Positions 26,333-33,874 of a stretch of DNA of 38,992 bases are shown here, piece by piece; the stretch's first letter is position 1; the number at the start of each line of letters is the position of its first letter. This DNA is from Saprospiraceae bacterium (GTDB lineage: Bacteria > Bacteroidota > Bacteroidia > Chitinophagales > Saprospiraceae), in NCBI GenBank assembly GCA_020631355.1, contig JAHDHL010000039.1, positions 1 through 38,992 on the forward strand, read 5' to 3'. Position numbers and translations under genes: made by a program. The notes under the pieces are model-generated. The model saw only the letters and a program-made list of their open reading frames with translations. It was not told the DNA's origin and did no database searches.

Positions 26333-27457
26333 ATGCCATTTTACGGAGATATTAATCACGATCAAAGGCCAGAGGAAGAAATCCAACGCATTGCGGATGG
26401 CCTCCTTGGGCTTAAGGCCGGCCTAAGGGAAAATATTCCTGCCAAACGTTTTGACAAACTATTACTTGCCACATGGAATATCAGGGAATTCGACTCTCCT
26501 GCCTATGGCAAAAGGTCGGATGAAGCCATTTATTATATCGCAGAAATCATCGACCATTTCGACCTTGTCGCTGTGCAGGAAGTAAGGGACGACTTGGATG
26601 GTTTGAGGCGGGTGATGCGATTGCTTGGCAACAATTATAAGGTATTGTTTACGGATGTAACCGAGGGAAGGCCGGGTAATAAGGAACGTACGGCATTCAT
26701 CTACGATACCCGCAAGGTAGAAATGGGTGGGCTAGCAGGTGAATTGGTGGTTCCTCCAACAATGATGGATGAATTACCGAATGGCCAATTTGCCCGAACT
26801 CCCTATGTCGTTGGGTTCAAGACCCGTTGGTACAAATTCATGGTTGTCACGGCCCACCTGATATATGGAGAGGGAAAGGCCAGTGCTGAAGATCGGGTCA
26901 AGGAGGCCAAGGTTCTTTCTCAATTATTGGCCCATCGAGCGGATAATGCGAATGCCTGGAGCGATACCATTGTTCTCCTTGGGGATTTCAATATTTTCAA
27001 CCCCGAATCCGAGACATTCAAAGCCATTGCCGAACATTTCAGGATTCCTGAGGAAGTAGCAGCATTGAAAACGAATGTCCCACAGAGCAAACATTTTGAC
27101 CAAATCGCATTCCGAACCCCTTATCTGGGACATTTATTCTCAGTAAAATACCCTGTCAAAACCGGTATCTTTAATTTCTATGATTATGTGTACCGTCCAT
27201 CGGATGAGTCATTGTACCAAGAGGAAATAGGCGAACGATACCATACCAATTCCAAGGGGGAAGCAAGAACGGAAAGCGAAAAAACAAATTATTATAAGAC
27301 CTACTGGAGAACGCACCAGATGTCTGACCATTTTCCACTTTGGATAGAATTACCGATTGATAGGAGCCAGCAATTCTTAGAGGAATTTTCATCATCCATC
27401 GGGAAATCATTCGGAATCCATGAAATCAATAATCAACAATCCAGGGATGAGTTTTAA
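26333..27457 (+). CDS. endonuclease/exonuclease/phosphatase-family (DNase I-fold) protein
   Basis: This 374-aa metal-dependent phosphodiesterase or nuclease carries the complete EEP active-site set: Asn49 (ATWNIREF), Glu83 (VAVQEVRDD), His175 (VVTAHLIYG), Asp218 and Asn220 (LLGDFNIF), Asp256 (KHFDQIAF) and Asp332-His333 (MSDHFPLWIEL). The N-terminal 40 residues and a C-terminal tail of about 35 residues flank the core. It has no signal peptide, so a cytoplasmic substrate (DNA, RNA or a phospho-ester) is likely. The same fold also hydrolyses phospholipids and inositol phosphates, so the substrate cannot be read from sequence. It lies 17 nt after the subtilase and overlaps the next gene. In a conflict system it would be the toxic effector; that is inference. 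Confidence 0.92.
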   Translation: MPFYGDINHDQRPEEEIQRIADGLLGLKAGLRENIPAKRFDKLLLATWNIREFDSPAYGKRSDEAIYYIAEIIDHFDLVAVQEVRDDLDGLRRVMRLLGNNYKVLFTDVTEGRPGNKERTAFIYDTRKVEMGGLAGELVVPPTMMDELPNGQFARTPYVVGFKTRWYKFMVVTAHLIYGEGKASAEDRVKEAKVLSQLLAHRADNANAWSDTIVLLGDFNIFNPESETFKAIAEHFRIPEEVAALKTNVPQSKHFDQIAFRTPYLGHLFSVKYPVKTGIFNFYDYVYRPSDESLYQEEIGERYHTNSKGEARTESEKTNYYKTYWRTHQMSDHFPLWIELPIDRSQQFLEEFSSSIGKSFGIHEINNQQSRDEF

Positions 27458-28031
27458 GTTCCTATTGCTGATTTCAACTTTATTGGTTGGATGCTGCTGT
27501 ATCCAATGCAGTAGCATACCAACTGACCAACCTCCAACATCAGTAGCACCTCATCAAAAGAACGATAATACTACGATTCATAAAACATCGGAAACACCTT
27601 TTCTCATTGATAAGAAACAAGGAAAACAACAAACATTTTATGAGGATGGAAAATTAAAATCCGAATATAATCATGTGAATGGCAAAAAAGAAGGCCAAGG
27701 AAAAGAATGGTGGCCTAACGGACATTTATGGATTTCGGAATATTATGTCAATGATAAATCCAATGGCCCTGCAAAATGGTATCACGAAAATGGATATCTC
27801 GCAGGAGAGGGGTATATTAAAAATGATAAAAGGCAAGGCCATTGGAAAGTATATGATATTGATTCAGGAATGCTAAGTGCTGAGGGATTATTCCGTTTTG
27901 ATAAAAAAGATGGGATTTGGAGATTATATCATAATCAGGAAAAATTATCCAAGGAACAATCCTGGAATAACGGACAATTCATTTCAGAAAAGTGTTTTGA
28001 TAAAAAAGGAAACGAGATAGATTGTCAATAA
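27447..28031 (+). CDS. MORN-repeat lipoprotein (YwqK-like)
   Basis: This 194-aa lipoprotein has lipobox LVGC just after MSFKFLLLISTLLVGC. ATG 27447 is chosen because it begins the signal directly; ATG 27420 is possible. Either start overlaps the nuclease gene, so translation is probably coupled. After a linker of about 40 residues it has five or so MORN_2-type repeats of about 22 aa with the pattern YxxGKLKSE...GKKEGxGKxWxxNG. Proteins of this type are often annotated as YwqK-family antitoxins, on weak evidence. A surface-exposed lipoprotein is an unexpected partner for cytoplasmic proteases and a nuclease. It ends 6 nt from the convergent photolyase gene, and no terminator is visible between them. 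Confidence 0.85.
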   Translation: MSFKFLLLISTLLVGCCCIQCSSIPTDQPPTSVAPHQKNDNTTIHKTSETPFLIDKKQGKQQTFYEDGKLKSEYNHVNGKKEGQGKEWWPNGHLWISEYYVNDKSNGPAKWYHENGYLAGEGYIKNDKRQGHWKVYDIDSGMLSAEGLFRFDKKDGIWRLYHNQEKLSKEQSWNNGQFISEKCFDKKGNEIDCQ

Positions 28032-28037
28032 AAAAAA

Positions 28038-29570
28038 TCATAATTCATTGATGTGATTCAAATAATAATCCGCTTGCTTCAGAATCGCTTCCTTATTTTC
28101 CGAATCCATTCTATCCCAGACGCGATACATCATTCCTATCCTAGGATTTTTTTCCAACAATGCCCTATTCCTATCATAGAAATTCCAATACAATGAATTA
28201 AAAGGACATGCCTTTTCTCCTGTTTTTCCTTTTTTATTATAATGGCAATTCTTACAATAATGGCTCATCTTATCCATATAACTGGCTGATGAAACATAGG
28301 GTTTTGTTCCGACTATTCCTCCATCGGCAAACTGGCTCATACCTCTCGTATTCGTAATTTCCACCCAATCCAACGCATCGATATATATACCCAGATACCA
28401 TTGGTCCACCTCGTCCGGGTGCACTCCTGCCAACAAGGCGAAGTTACCTGTTACCATTAGTCTTTGTATGTGATGCGCATAAGCATAATCTAGGGATTGC
28501 TGTATGGAATGACTCAGGCATTTCATCTTTGTCTTACCTGTCCAATACCAATCCGGCAAGGGATTCTGATGGTTGAAAAAATTCAAAGTAGCATAATCTG
28601 GCATTTTGGCCCAATAAATTCCACGCATGTATTCCCGCCAACCGATAATCTGCCTCACGAATCCCTCCACCTGGGAAATGGAAATTTCATTTTCATTTTT
28701 CCTCCAATGCCCAATCACTGCACGAACGACTTCCAAGGGGTGGATTAATTTCACATTCAATGAAAATGAAATTCGAGAATGGTACATCGCCCAATAATGC
28801 GGGGTCATCGCATCCTGAAAATCACCGAAATATCTCAGACATTTTTCACAGAAAAAATCCAACAAATCAAGACTCTCTTTTCTTGTTGTCGGCCATATGA
28901 AACTTTTTTCCTGAATATTCCCAATGGTATTGATTTCCTGGTTCCTGATTAATCCAACAATTTCAGAAACATCCTTTTCTAAAACATAAGGCTGTACAGG
29001 AACATGATTCTTGGGTATTTTTTTTCGATTTTCCTTGTCATAATTCCATTGCCCACCCTCAGGCTTCCCATCCACCATCATGATATCGAACTTTTTGCGC
29101 ATCGAACGATAAAATGATTCCATCAAATACATTTTCTTTCCCTTAAAAAAGGTTTCCAATTCTTCTCTCTCTGTCAGAAAATGTTCCGTATCACAGGAAT
29201 GAGTGGGAATATTTATTTTATTTTTTATTTCAATTAATTGCTTATCCAATCTATACTCATCCGGCAATTGATATTCAAAATGGGTAATATTATTTTCCTT
29301 GATTAATAATTCGATATTATGTTCCAGTGATTGTGTATTCCGAGCATCATCCAATGTAAAATAAATCACCTGATGTCCCTTATTTCTTAATTCATCCGCA
29401 AACGATCGCATAGCGGAAAAGAAAGCCACTACTTTCTGGATATGATGATTCACATAATCCGTTTCCTGACGCATTTCGAACATACAATACATCACATTCT
29501 CATCCAATTCACCCAACCAAGAATGTTGGTGATTCAGTTGGTCTCCCAATATCAGTCTCAATGTCCTCAT
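28038..29570 (-). CDS. Fe-S bacterial (6-4) photolyase / FeS-BCP family protein
   Basis: This 510-aa flavoprotein of the photolyase/cryptochrome superfamily (COG3046) probably repairs UV (6-4) photoproducts in light. Four cysteines (Cys351, Cys439, Cys442, Cys455; CKNC then KACPF) sit at almost the same positions as the 4Fe-4S ligands of Agrobacterium PhrB. The motif [15 protein letters not shown] (366-380) and the region WGYEITN-like [18 protein letters not shown] (401-418) are family hallmarks near the FAD. The length equals that of the family. The start codon overlaps the stop of the DUF2256 gene as ATGA, so the two are translationally coupled. (6-4) specificity is inferred from the family. 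Confidence 0.93.
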   Translation of the reverse strand: MRTLRLILGDQLNHQHSWLGELDENVMYCMFEMRQETDYVNHHIQKVVAFFSAMRSFADELRNKGHQVIYFTLDDARNTQSLEHNIELLIKENNITHFEYQLPDEYRLDKQLIEIKNKINIPTHSCDTEHFLTEREELETFFKGKKMYLMESFYRSMRKKFDIMMVDGKPEGGQWNYDKENRKKIPKNHVPVQPYVLEKDVSEIVGLIRNQEINTIGNIQEKSFIWPTTRKESLDLLDFFCEKCLRYFGDFQDAMTPHYWAMYHSRISFSLNVKLIHPLEVVRAVIGHWRKNENEISISQVEGFVRQIIGWREYMRGIYWAKMPDYATLNFFNHQNPLPDWYWTGKTKMKCLSHSIQQSLDYAYAHHIQRLMVTGNFALLAGVHPDEVDQWYLGIYIDALDWVEITNTRGMSQFADGGIVGTKPYVSSASYMDKMSHYCKNCHYNKKGKTGEKACPFNSLYWNFYDRNRALLEKNPRIGMMYRVWDRMDSENKEAILKQADYYLNHINEL

Positions 29571-29707
29571 GCTTTCTTTTTCTTATTTCTCCTACAACGT
29601 TCACTACAATATTTCACCTCGTCCCATTTGTTCTCCCACTTCTTACGCCACTTGAAAGGACGTTCACACACGGGACACATTTTTTCAGGTAAATCTGATT
29701 TTTTCAT
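29567..29707 (-). CDS. DUF2256 family zinc-ribbon-like small protein
   Basis: This 46-aa gene encodes [19 protein letters not shown] (residues 10-28) followed by [12 protein letters not shown] (29-40). Two CxxC-like pairs of cysteines suggest a metal-binding knuckle. The sequence matches the DUF2256 pattern, a family of very short proteins repeatedly found next to FeS-BCP photolyases. Its TGA overlaps the ATG of the photolyase gene (ATGA), so it is the first gene of a two-gene operon. The molecular role is unknown; help with cofactor or substrate handling is only a guess. Confidence 0.9.
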   Translation of the reverse strand: MKKSDLPEKMCPVCERPFKWRKKWENKWDEVKYCSERCRRNKKKKA

Positions 29708-29746
29708 GGTCTATAAACAGAATGACCCTATGATTGTTTGTAGGAT

Positions 29747-30037
29747 ATGAAGATTAGAAAAAAACATAATCTCACCGAAAGGGATGTGGATCGCATCATT
29801 GAGATGGCTTGGGAAGACCGTACTCCCTTTGACGCCATTTTCACTCAATTCGGTGTCAAGGAATCCGAAGTTATCGACCTGATGCGACAGGAAATGAAAA
29901 AGAGTAGTTGGAAGATGTGGCGGGAACGGGTACAGGGTCGGAAAACCAAGCATATGAAACAAAGGAATTTTGACGAGGGACGCTTCAAGTGCAGTCGTCA
30001 AAAACAAATTACCCATAATAAAATCAGTAAGCGATAA
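29747..30037 (+). CDS. TIGR03643/DUF2805 family protein
   Basis: This 96-aa basic protein has the family core DRIIEMAWEDRTPFDAI (15-31), FGVKESEVIDLMRQEMK (35-51) and SSWKMWRERVQGRKTKH (53-69). The helix-turn-helix-like N-terminal half suggests nucleic-acid binding, but no function is established. It is divergent from DUF2256-photolyase, with only 39 nt between start codons, and this family is habitually encoded near such photolyases, so a shared light- or UV-response role is likely. The basic C-terminal tail (MKQRNFDEGRFKCSRQKQ) is less conserved. Confidence 0.88.
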   Translation: MKIRKKHNLTERDVDRIIEMAWEDRTPFDAIFTQFGVKESEVIDLMRQEMKKSSWKMWRERVQGRKTKHMKQRNFDEGRFKCSRQKQITHNKISKR

Positions 30038-30168
30038 GGGATACTCCCAAAGGTCATCATTAAAAAATCACCCCGAAAATCACCCCTACCAAATTTCCAT
30101 CTCCATTAGGTTGTGCATAATTTGCTTTCCGTAAATACAATTCACTCACTTCAAAAAGTTGAAACCCG

Positions 30169-31143
30169 ATGGAAAAGAAATTCATCCTACGCACCTTTGT
30201 GTTGTTTTTTTTACTGGCTACTGCCCTATCCTGCAATCCCGACCAAGACGGTCAACCACTCCTGAGTCATGCCAGTTCATCCATAGCAACTGCAAATGGG
30301 GACAATGAGGTACAAAAGGGGCAAAAACCCATTTTTAAGGCATTAAAGAATCTTTTGAATGGCAAGCCATCGCCGATGACCTTTACTTTCATCAAGAAAG
30401 GAAACAAGGGCAAATGCGAAGACCCAGATGGCAAATGTGCAGAAATCCTGACGGTACAGGATAATGGCAAAGAATCCAAGGGAGACCCCGTGACCCGTAA
30501 TTTAAAACCTGCTGATTGGAGAATGGATGGAAAATTCCACATCGTCATTATTGGTGGACAAATGTTCGGAGCACAATTGTTTCCCAAGAAGAAAAAAATG
30601 ACATTGGTTAAATGGGATGTCAAGGAGCTACTTGGTGTCATAACTGACTTCAAGGTAGTGAAACCGCTTGATTCAGCCATGACAGGTGGCCCAGTAGTGG
30701 CTGTCATCCCTCCTAGTATTTGGGATTGGTGGACCGGTGTTGATGGAAGTTGCTGCCCTGATTGTTGGGCTACACATCGTTCTTGGGGCTTACCCTGTGA
30801 GGCGGATTATGCTTGTTGCTTCAATTCTTGTGGCATAGAACCCGGTTGTGATGATGATGGCCCAGAAAACCCTGGTGGCAACCCAGGAGGTGGAGGCGGA
30901 AGTGATGGCAACTGCAGTGGTACCCGACAGGTATTCGATGTAAAGGTTGATACAGGAGATTCCATCTGTGAATATTCAGGCGAAGTCACAATGGTAGAAA
31001 CCGATACCGGAGAATGTGTTGAAGTAGCTACGAATGGTATAATCAGCGATTGTGTCCCTAAGGAAACGGGAGGCAGCGGAGGTGGTTCAGGAGGAGGAAC
31101 CGATGACCCACAGGAATTCCTAGATCCATTTGGTAGTTGGTAA
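30169..31143 (+). CDS. cysteine-rich lipoprotein of unknown function
   Basis: This 324-aa lipoprotein has lipobox ALSC (lipid Cys22). Residues about 50-175 form a basic, beta-rich region without recognised motifs. Residues about 185-230 hold a dense cysteine cluster (CCPDCWATHRSWGLPC, then ACCFNSCGIEPGCDDD). A Gly-rich linker, a second small Cys domain (about 247-300) and a Gly/Ser tail ending DPFGSW follow. The cysteine pattern suggests a disulfide-stabilised or metal-binding exported module. It has no operon partner: it is preceded by 131 nt of non-coding DNA and followed by a strong bidirectional terminator. I do not recognise the family. Confidence 0.8.
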   Translation: MEKKFILRTFVLFFLLATALSCNPDQDGQPLLSHASSSIATANGDNEVQKGQKPIFKALKNLLNGKPSPMTFTFIKKGNKGKCEDPDGKCAEILTVQDNGKESKGDPVTRNLKPADWRMDGKFHIVIIGGQMFGAQLFPKKKKMTLVKWDVKELLGVITDFKVVKPLDSAMTGGPVVAVIPPSIWDWWTGVDGSCCPDCWATHRSWGLPCEADYACCFNSCGIEPGCDDDGPENPGGNPGGGGGSDGNCSGTRQVFDVKVDTGDSICEYSGEVTMVETDTGECVEVATNGIISDCVPKETGGSGGGSGGGTDDPQEFLDPFGSW

Positions 31144-31158
31144 TATATCCCTAGACGA

Positions 31159-31200
31159 AAAGAAACGCTTTCTAGTCATACTAGAAAGCGTTTCTTTGTT
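31159..31200. terminator. bidirectional terminator between convergent genes
   Basis: A perfect 18-bp stem (31159-31176 with 31180-31197) and a CAT loop are flanked by A-rich and T-rich ends. It serves the lipoprotein on the plus strand and the PH-domain gene on the minus strand, whose stop codon abuts it. Confidence 0.9.
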
Positions 31201-31720
31201 ATTTCTTCAATAAATCCCTGATTTCCCTCAGTAATTCAACTACTTCTCCATCAGCAGATACCGAACCTGATATGGCAGCACGGGACATCTTTCCCTCCAT
31301 CAATCGCTCACGCTGTGCCAACACCCTATCCTTGAATGCTTCCGCATCCTCTATGCCTACCAATCGCATGTCACCTCCTCCTTGTGGATTCGATGAACCT
31401 GCCGTCTCAATCTTTATGAAACGAAGGTTGAACCATCTTAACAGTGGTGTCTCAATAAAGGACAAATCCTGAATATTCTCAAGAGGAATGGTTTTTTCCA
31501 CCCTCCAGAATATTCCTTTCTTGAATTGCAACTGCTTTTCTGTCAGGTTACAAACCAGGCTATCGTAATAGCGCTTACTCACGTATTGGCCATAACCCAA
31601 TATCCATATTACAATGAAAGGAATACCTATGATACTCAATGTCATGAGAAGAATTCCCGTGGCAAAGATATAGTTCTTGATATTGGGGTTGAACTTGGCT
31701 CTTTCTACTAATTGTGTCAT
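31199..31720 (-). CDS. bacterial PH-domain membrane protein (DUF304-like)
   Basis: This 173-aa protein has a hydrophobic N-terminal hairpin of two membrane segments (about 17-46, YIFATGILLMTLSIIGIPFI then VIWILGYG). A bacterial PH-like domain (about 50-135) of the PF03703 type follows, with the characteristic KTIPLENIQDLSFIETPLLRWFN region and IKIETAGSS. The tail (VVELLREIRDLLKK) is a charged helix. Such proteins are small membrane-associated factors of mostly unknown role. The leader carries a nested inverted repeat just before the start codon. Confidence 0.85.
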   Translation of the reverse strand: MTQLVERAKFNPNIKNYIFATGILLMTLSIIGIPFIVIWILGYGQYVSKRYYDSLVCNLTEKQLQFKKGIFWRVEKTIPLENIQDLSFIETPLLRWFNLRFIKIETAGSSNPQGGGDMRLVGIEDAEAFKDRVLAQRERLMEGKMSRAAISGSVSADGEVVELLREIRDLLKK

Positions 31721-31723
31721 CGT

Positions 31724-31771
31724 ATTTCGTTTTGATTAACCAACCATGATATATACTTGGTTATACGAAAT
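31724..31771 (-). promoter_or_regulatory. nested inverted repeats in the leader of the PH-domain gene
   Basis: The outer arms ATTTCGT (31724-31730) and ACGAAAT (31765-31771) enclose the inner arms TAACCAA (31737-31743) and TTGGTTA (31757-31763). All four are perfect. The structure ends 4 nt from the ATG, so it could be a repressor site or an RNA hairpin limiting translation. Confidence 0.4.
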
Positions 31772-31845
31772 ATCAGCTATCGGGGTTGGGCCAACTCGAC
31801 CAATCCAAGCAGCTATACGATGAATCCTTAGAGAATCATACTTGC

Positions 31846-33564
31846 CTAATGTTGTACTAATAATTTTTCTTTCTTCAACAAATGACCATTCTTATCTGAA
31901 ATCATGAGCATATAAAATCCATTGGGATAGGAATGGGTATCCAAAATATTATTAGAAGAAGTCATGCTAACACCTTGAAGCAACTTCCCTGAAATATCAT
32001 ATATTTCCAAATGTACTTCCTCCCTATTACCCAGTGTAATATTCAGTTGATGCTGTGCAGGATTGGGATATACCCCGATATCATTTCCATCCAGTCTCCT
32101 CTGCTCCATGATTTGAGCGTTCTTAATGCAGCCACTCTTTTGTATCAGGGGATAATCCAATGGAATATCCATCGTGCGCATCTCCTCTTGCAATGGACAT
32201 TTGACTGAGAAAAACGAAAGGTTTTCCGATTTCATTTCTGTCTGGGTATAATTCCTGAGTACCTGATGTTCCAAACAATTAAAATCATAATCATCGCCTA
32301 TGAGAAGGGTTGATTTCATGTGGGAAGCGTAAGGATAATCCGGGACATTTGCAGATAAACCTATCGCTACCTTACGATTGGTCCCATCAATGAATTTCCT
32401 GGCCAATGCTGAGTGGATACCCCCTGCACTCGTTAAGTCATACCAATCAGAAAATAAGGTAGCCAATTCTTCTTTCTTGAAAATATAGGATTCCGTATTG
32501 GTATGACTGGAGTTTTCTTCCCTAACCAATAAGGCCATGAACGCATCAGAATTCTTTTCTCCCATCTTCATACCATCAATCAAATGAACATCATATGGGA
32601 TTGGGAACTTAAGCCCGGCACCATACATCGGATCTCCATTATTGGGATCAAAGAAAGTCAGTACCAAGTTCTGTTCCTCATTATCCCTAGAGAGGAATGC
32701 AGGATAATCATAGGTGGAAAATGCATCCAGAATCGGTATGCCCACACCTTTCACTCTGGTAGCCCAACTGATTTTATCCACTCTTATACCATCATAGGTC
32801 TTGGCCCAATCAATGGCGTACCCATCATTCTCATCCAAGCTCAATCGAACCAACAACGGCACGGTTCCCTCGGATTTATTGAGATATCTCCCACTGATAA
32901 GAAAGGTGTCCTCTCCCTTATACTTGATATTCAGTCCCTCTGTCTTACCTGCCAAAACATCGAATATCTTATGGGTCATCATTCCATTCTCATCCAACAT
33001 TCCTACCAATAACCTTGCATCCAAATCATACGAGGTATCTGACCAAGGCAGGAATAAACTACCTGTGAAATATAACTTACCCCCAACCTTTACCACATCT
33101 GAAATACGGATGGAAGATAGGCTATTATTTCCAGTCAGGAAATATCGTTTTGAAGTATATGCTCCCTCCAAATCCTTATTTATCCTCACTATGAACACAT
33201 CGCCATATTGGCTCGATTCATTGATATTCCGATTGAAGAAAACAACGATATCATCGCCCTGCATTTCAATATCGGAAATATAATGTGCGGAATAAGGATT
33301 CGAATCCGAAGGAAAGAATCCAGAATCGAGCAGATGACCATTCTCATCCACTTTCTTAACCTGAAAGCCTCCCATCTGGGATACGCTCAAGTCCCTTTGC
33401 CATTCTACGAAATAATAATTATCATCCACATCATCATAAACCACATTTGGATTCCCTGCAAAATGATTGTCCAAATCATCAAAGTAATACCTGTAGGAAG
33501 TTTGGGAATTAAGGTGGATTATTTGGAATAATAGTAATATTGGAATTATCAATGTCCGCTTCAT
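31846..33564 (-). CDS. secreted T9SS type A sorting-domain protein
   Basis: This 572-aa exported protein has a signal peptide ending near LNSQ (residue 21). The body (about 22-485) is beta-rich, with repeated short units such as YYFVEWQRDLSV, GDDIVVFFNRN, GGKLYFTGSLFLP and EDTFLISGRYLN, suggesting a propeller-like array. The C-terminal 75 residues (IGVYPNPAQHQLNITLG to KLLVQH) are a typical T9SS type A sorting domain. No catalytic motif is recognised. It is a single-gene unit. Confidence 0.85.
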   Translation of the reverse strand: MKRTLIIPILLLFQIIHLNSQTSYRYYFDDLDNHFAGNPNVVYDDVDDNYYFVEWQRDLSVSQMGGFQVKKVDENGHLLDSGFFPSDSNPYSAHYISDIEMQGDDIVVFFNRNINESSQYGDVFIVRINKDLEGAYTSKRYFLTGNNSLSSIRISDVVKVGGKLYFTGSLFLPWSDTSYDLDARLLVGMLDENGMMTHKIFDVLAGKTEGLNIKYKGEDTFLISGRYLNKSEGTVPLLVRLSLDENDGYAIDWAKTYDGIRVDKISWATRVKGVGIPILDAFSTYDYPAFLSRDNEEQNLVLTFFDPNNGDPMYGAGLKFPIPYDVHLIDGMKMGEKNSDAFMALLVREENSSHTNTESYIFKKEELATLFSDWYDLTSAGGIHSALARKFIDGTNRKVAIGLSANVPDYPYASHMKSTLLIGDDYDFNCLEHQVLRNYTQTEMKSENLSFFSVKCPLQEEMRTMDIPLDYPLIQKSGCIKNAQIMEQRRLDGNDIGVYPNPAQHQLNITLGNREEVHLEIYDISGKLLQGVSMTSSNNILDTHSYPNGFYMLMISDKNGHLLKKEKLLVQH

Positions 33565-33759
33565 CTTTCTCAGTTATTCCCCTAGGTCAATACAATAAAA
33601 TATCAGCCCATATGCATGACATATGAGTAAGTATTCCCCGCCTTGCGTAAGACCTTGGAGGGGGTGTAATAAATGCTAAGCTTTTGTTCCGATTTGGTTT
33701 CCGAAAGGAATTCCAGTCCGTTTAAATCTGAACATGCCCATAGTGTTATTCATAAACAG

Positions 33760-33780
33760 CTTATCTATATTATAGATAAG
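33760..33780. promoter_or_regulatory. 21-nt near-perfect palindrome, possible operator
   Basis: CTTATCTATA (33760-33769) and TATAGATAAG (33771-33780) are perfect inverted arms around a single T. No T tract follows on either strand. It lies about 200 nt upstream of the T9SS gene read leftward and 40 nt past the D2 terminator. Confidence 0.4.
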
Positions 33781-33820
33781 GGACGGATAAAAATGTGTGC
33801 CTTTTCAAGGCATAGAAATA

Positions 33821-33857
33821 AAAAATGCCGGATAAATTCTCTTTATCCGGCATTTTT
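33821..33857 (-). terminator. intrinsic terminator of D2
   Basis: A perfect 16-bp stem (33821-33836 with 33842-33857) and a 5-nt loop end in TTTTT on the minus strand. It lies 17 nt after the D2 stop codon. Confidence 0.9.
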
Positions 33858-33874
33858 ATTCATATCAATTGGAG

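Larger units (their letters stand above)
33565..33874. other. 310-nt intergenic region between two minus-strand genes
   Basis: From left to right on the plus strand this region holds the unassigned promoter area of the T9SS gene ending at 33564, a 21-nt palindrome (33760-33780), and the terminator of D2 (33821-33857). A plus-strand frame at 33673-33888 runs through the terminator and has no protein-like features, so it is not called. Confidence 0.6.

Noticed and set aside
26333-27457. Secreted sphingomyelinase or phospholipase C instead of a nuclease
   Set aside because: There is no signal peptide or sorting domain. The EEP fold alone does not define the substrate, so the entry is kept as EEP family with nuclease activity only as the favoured guess.
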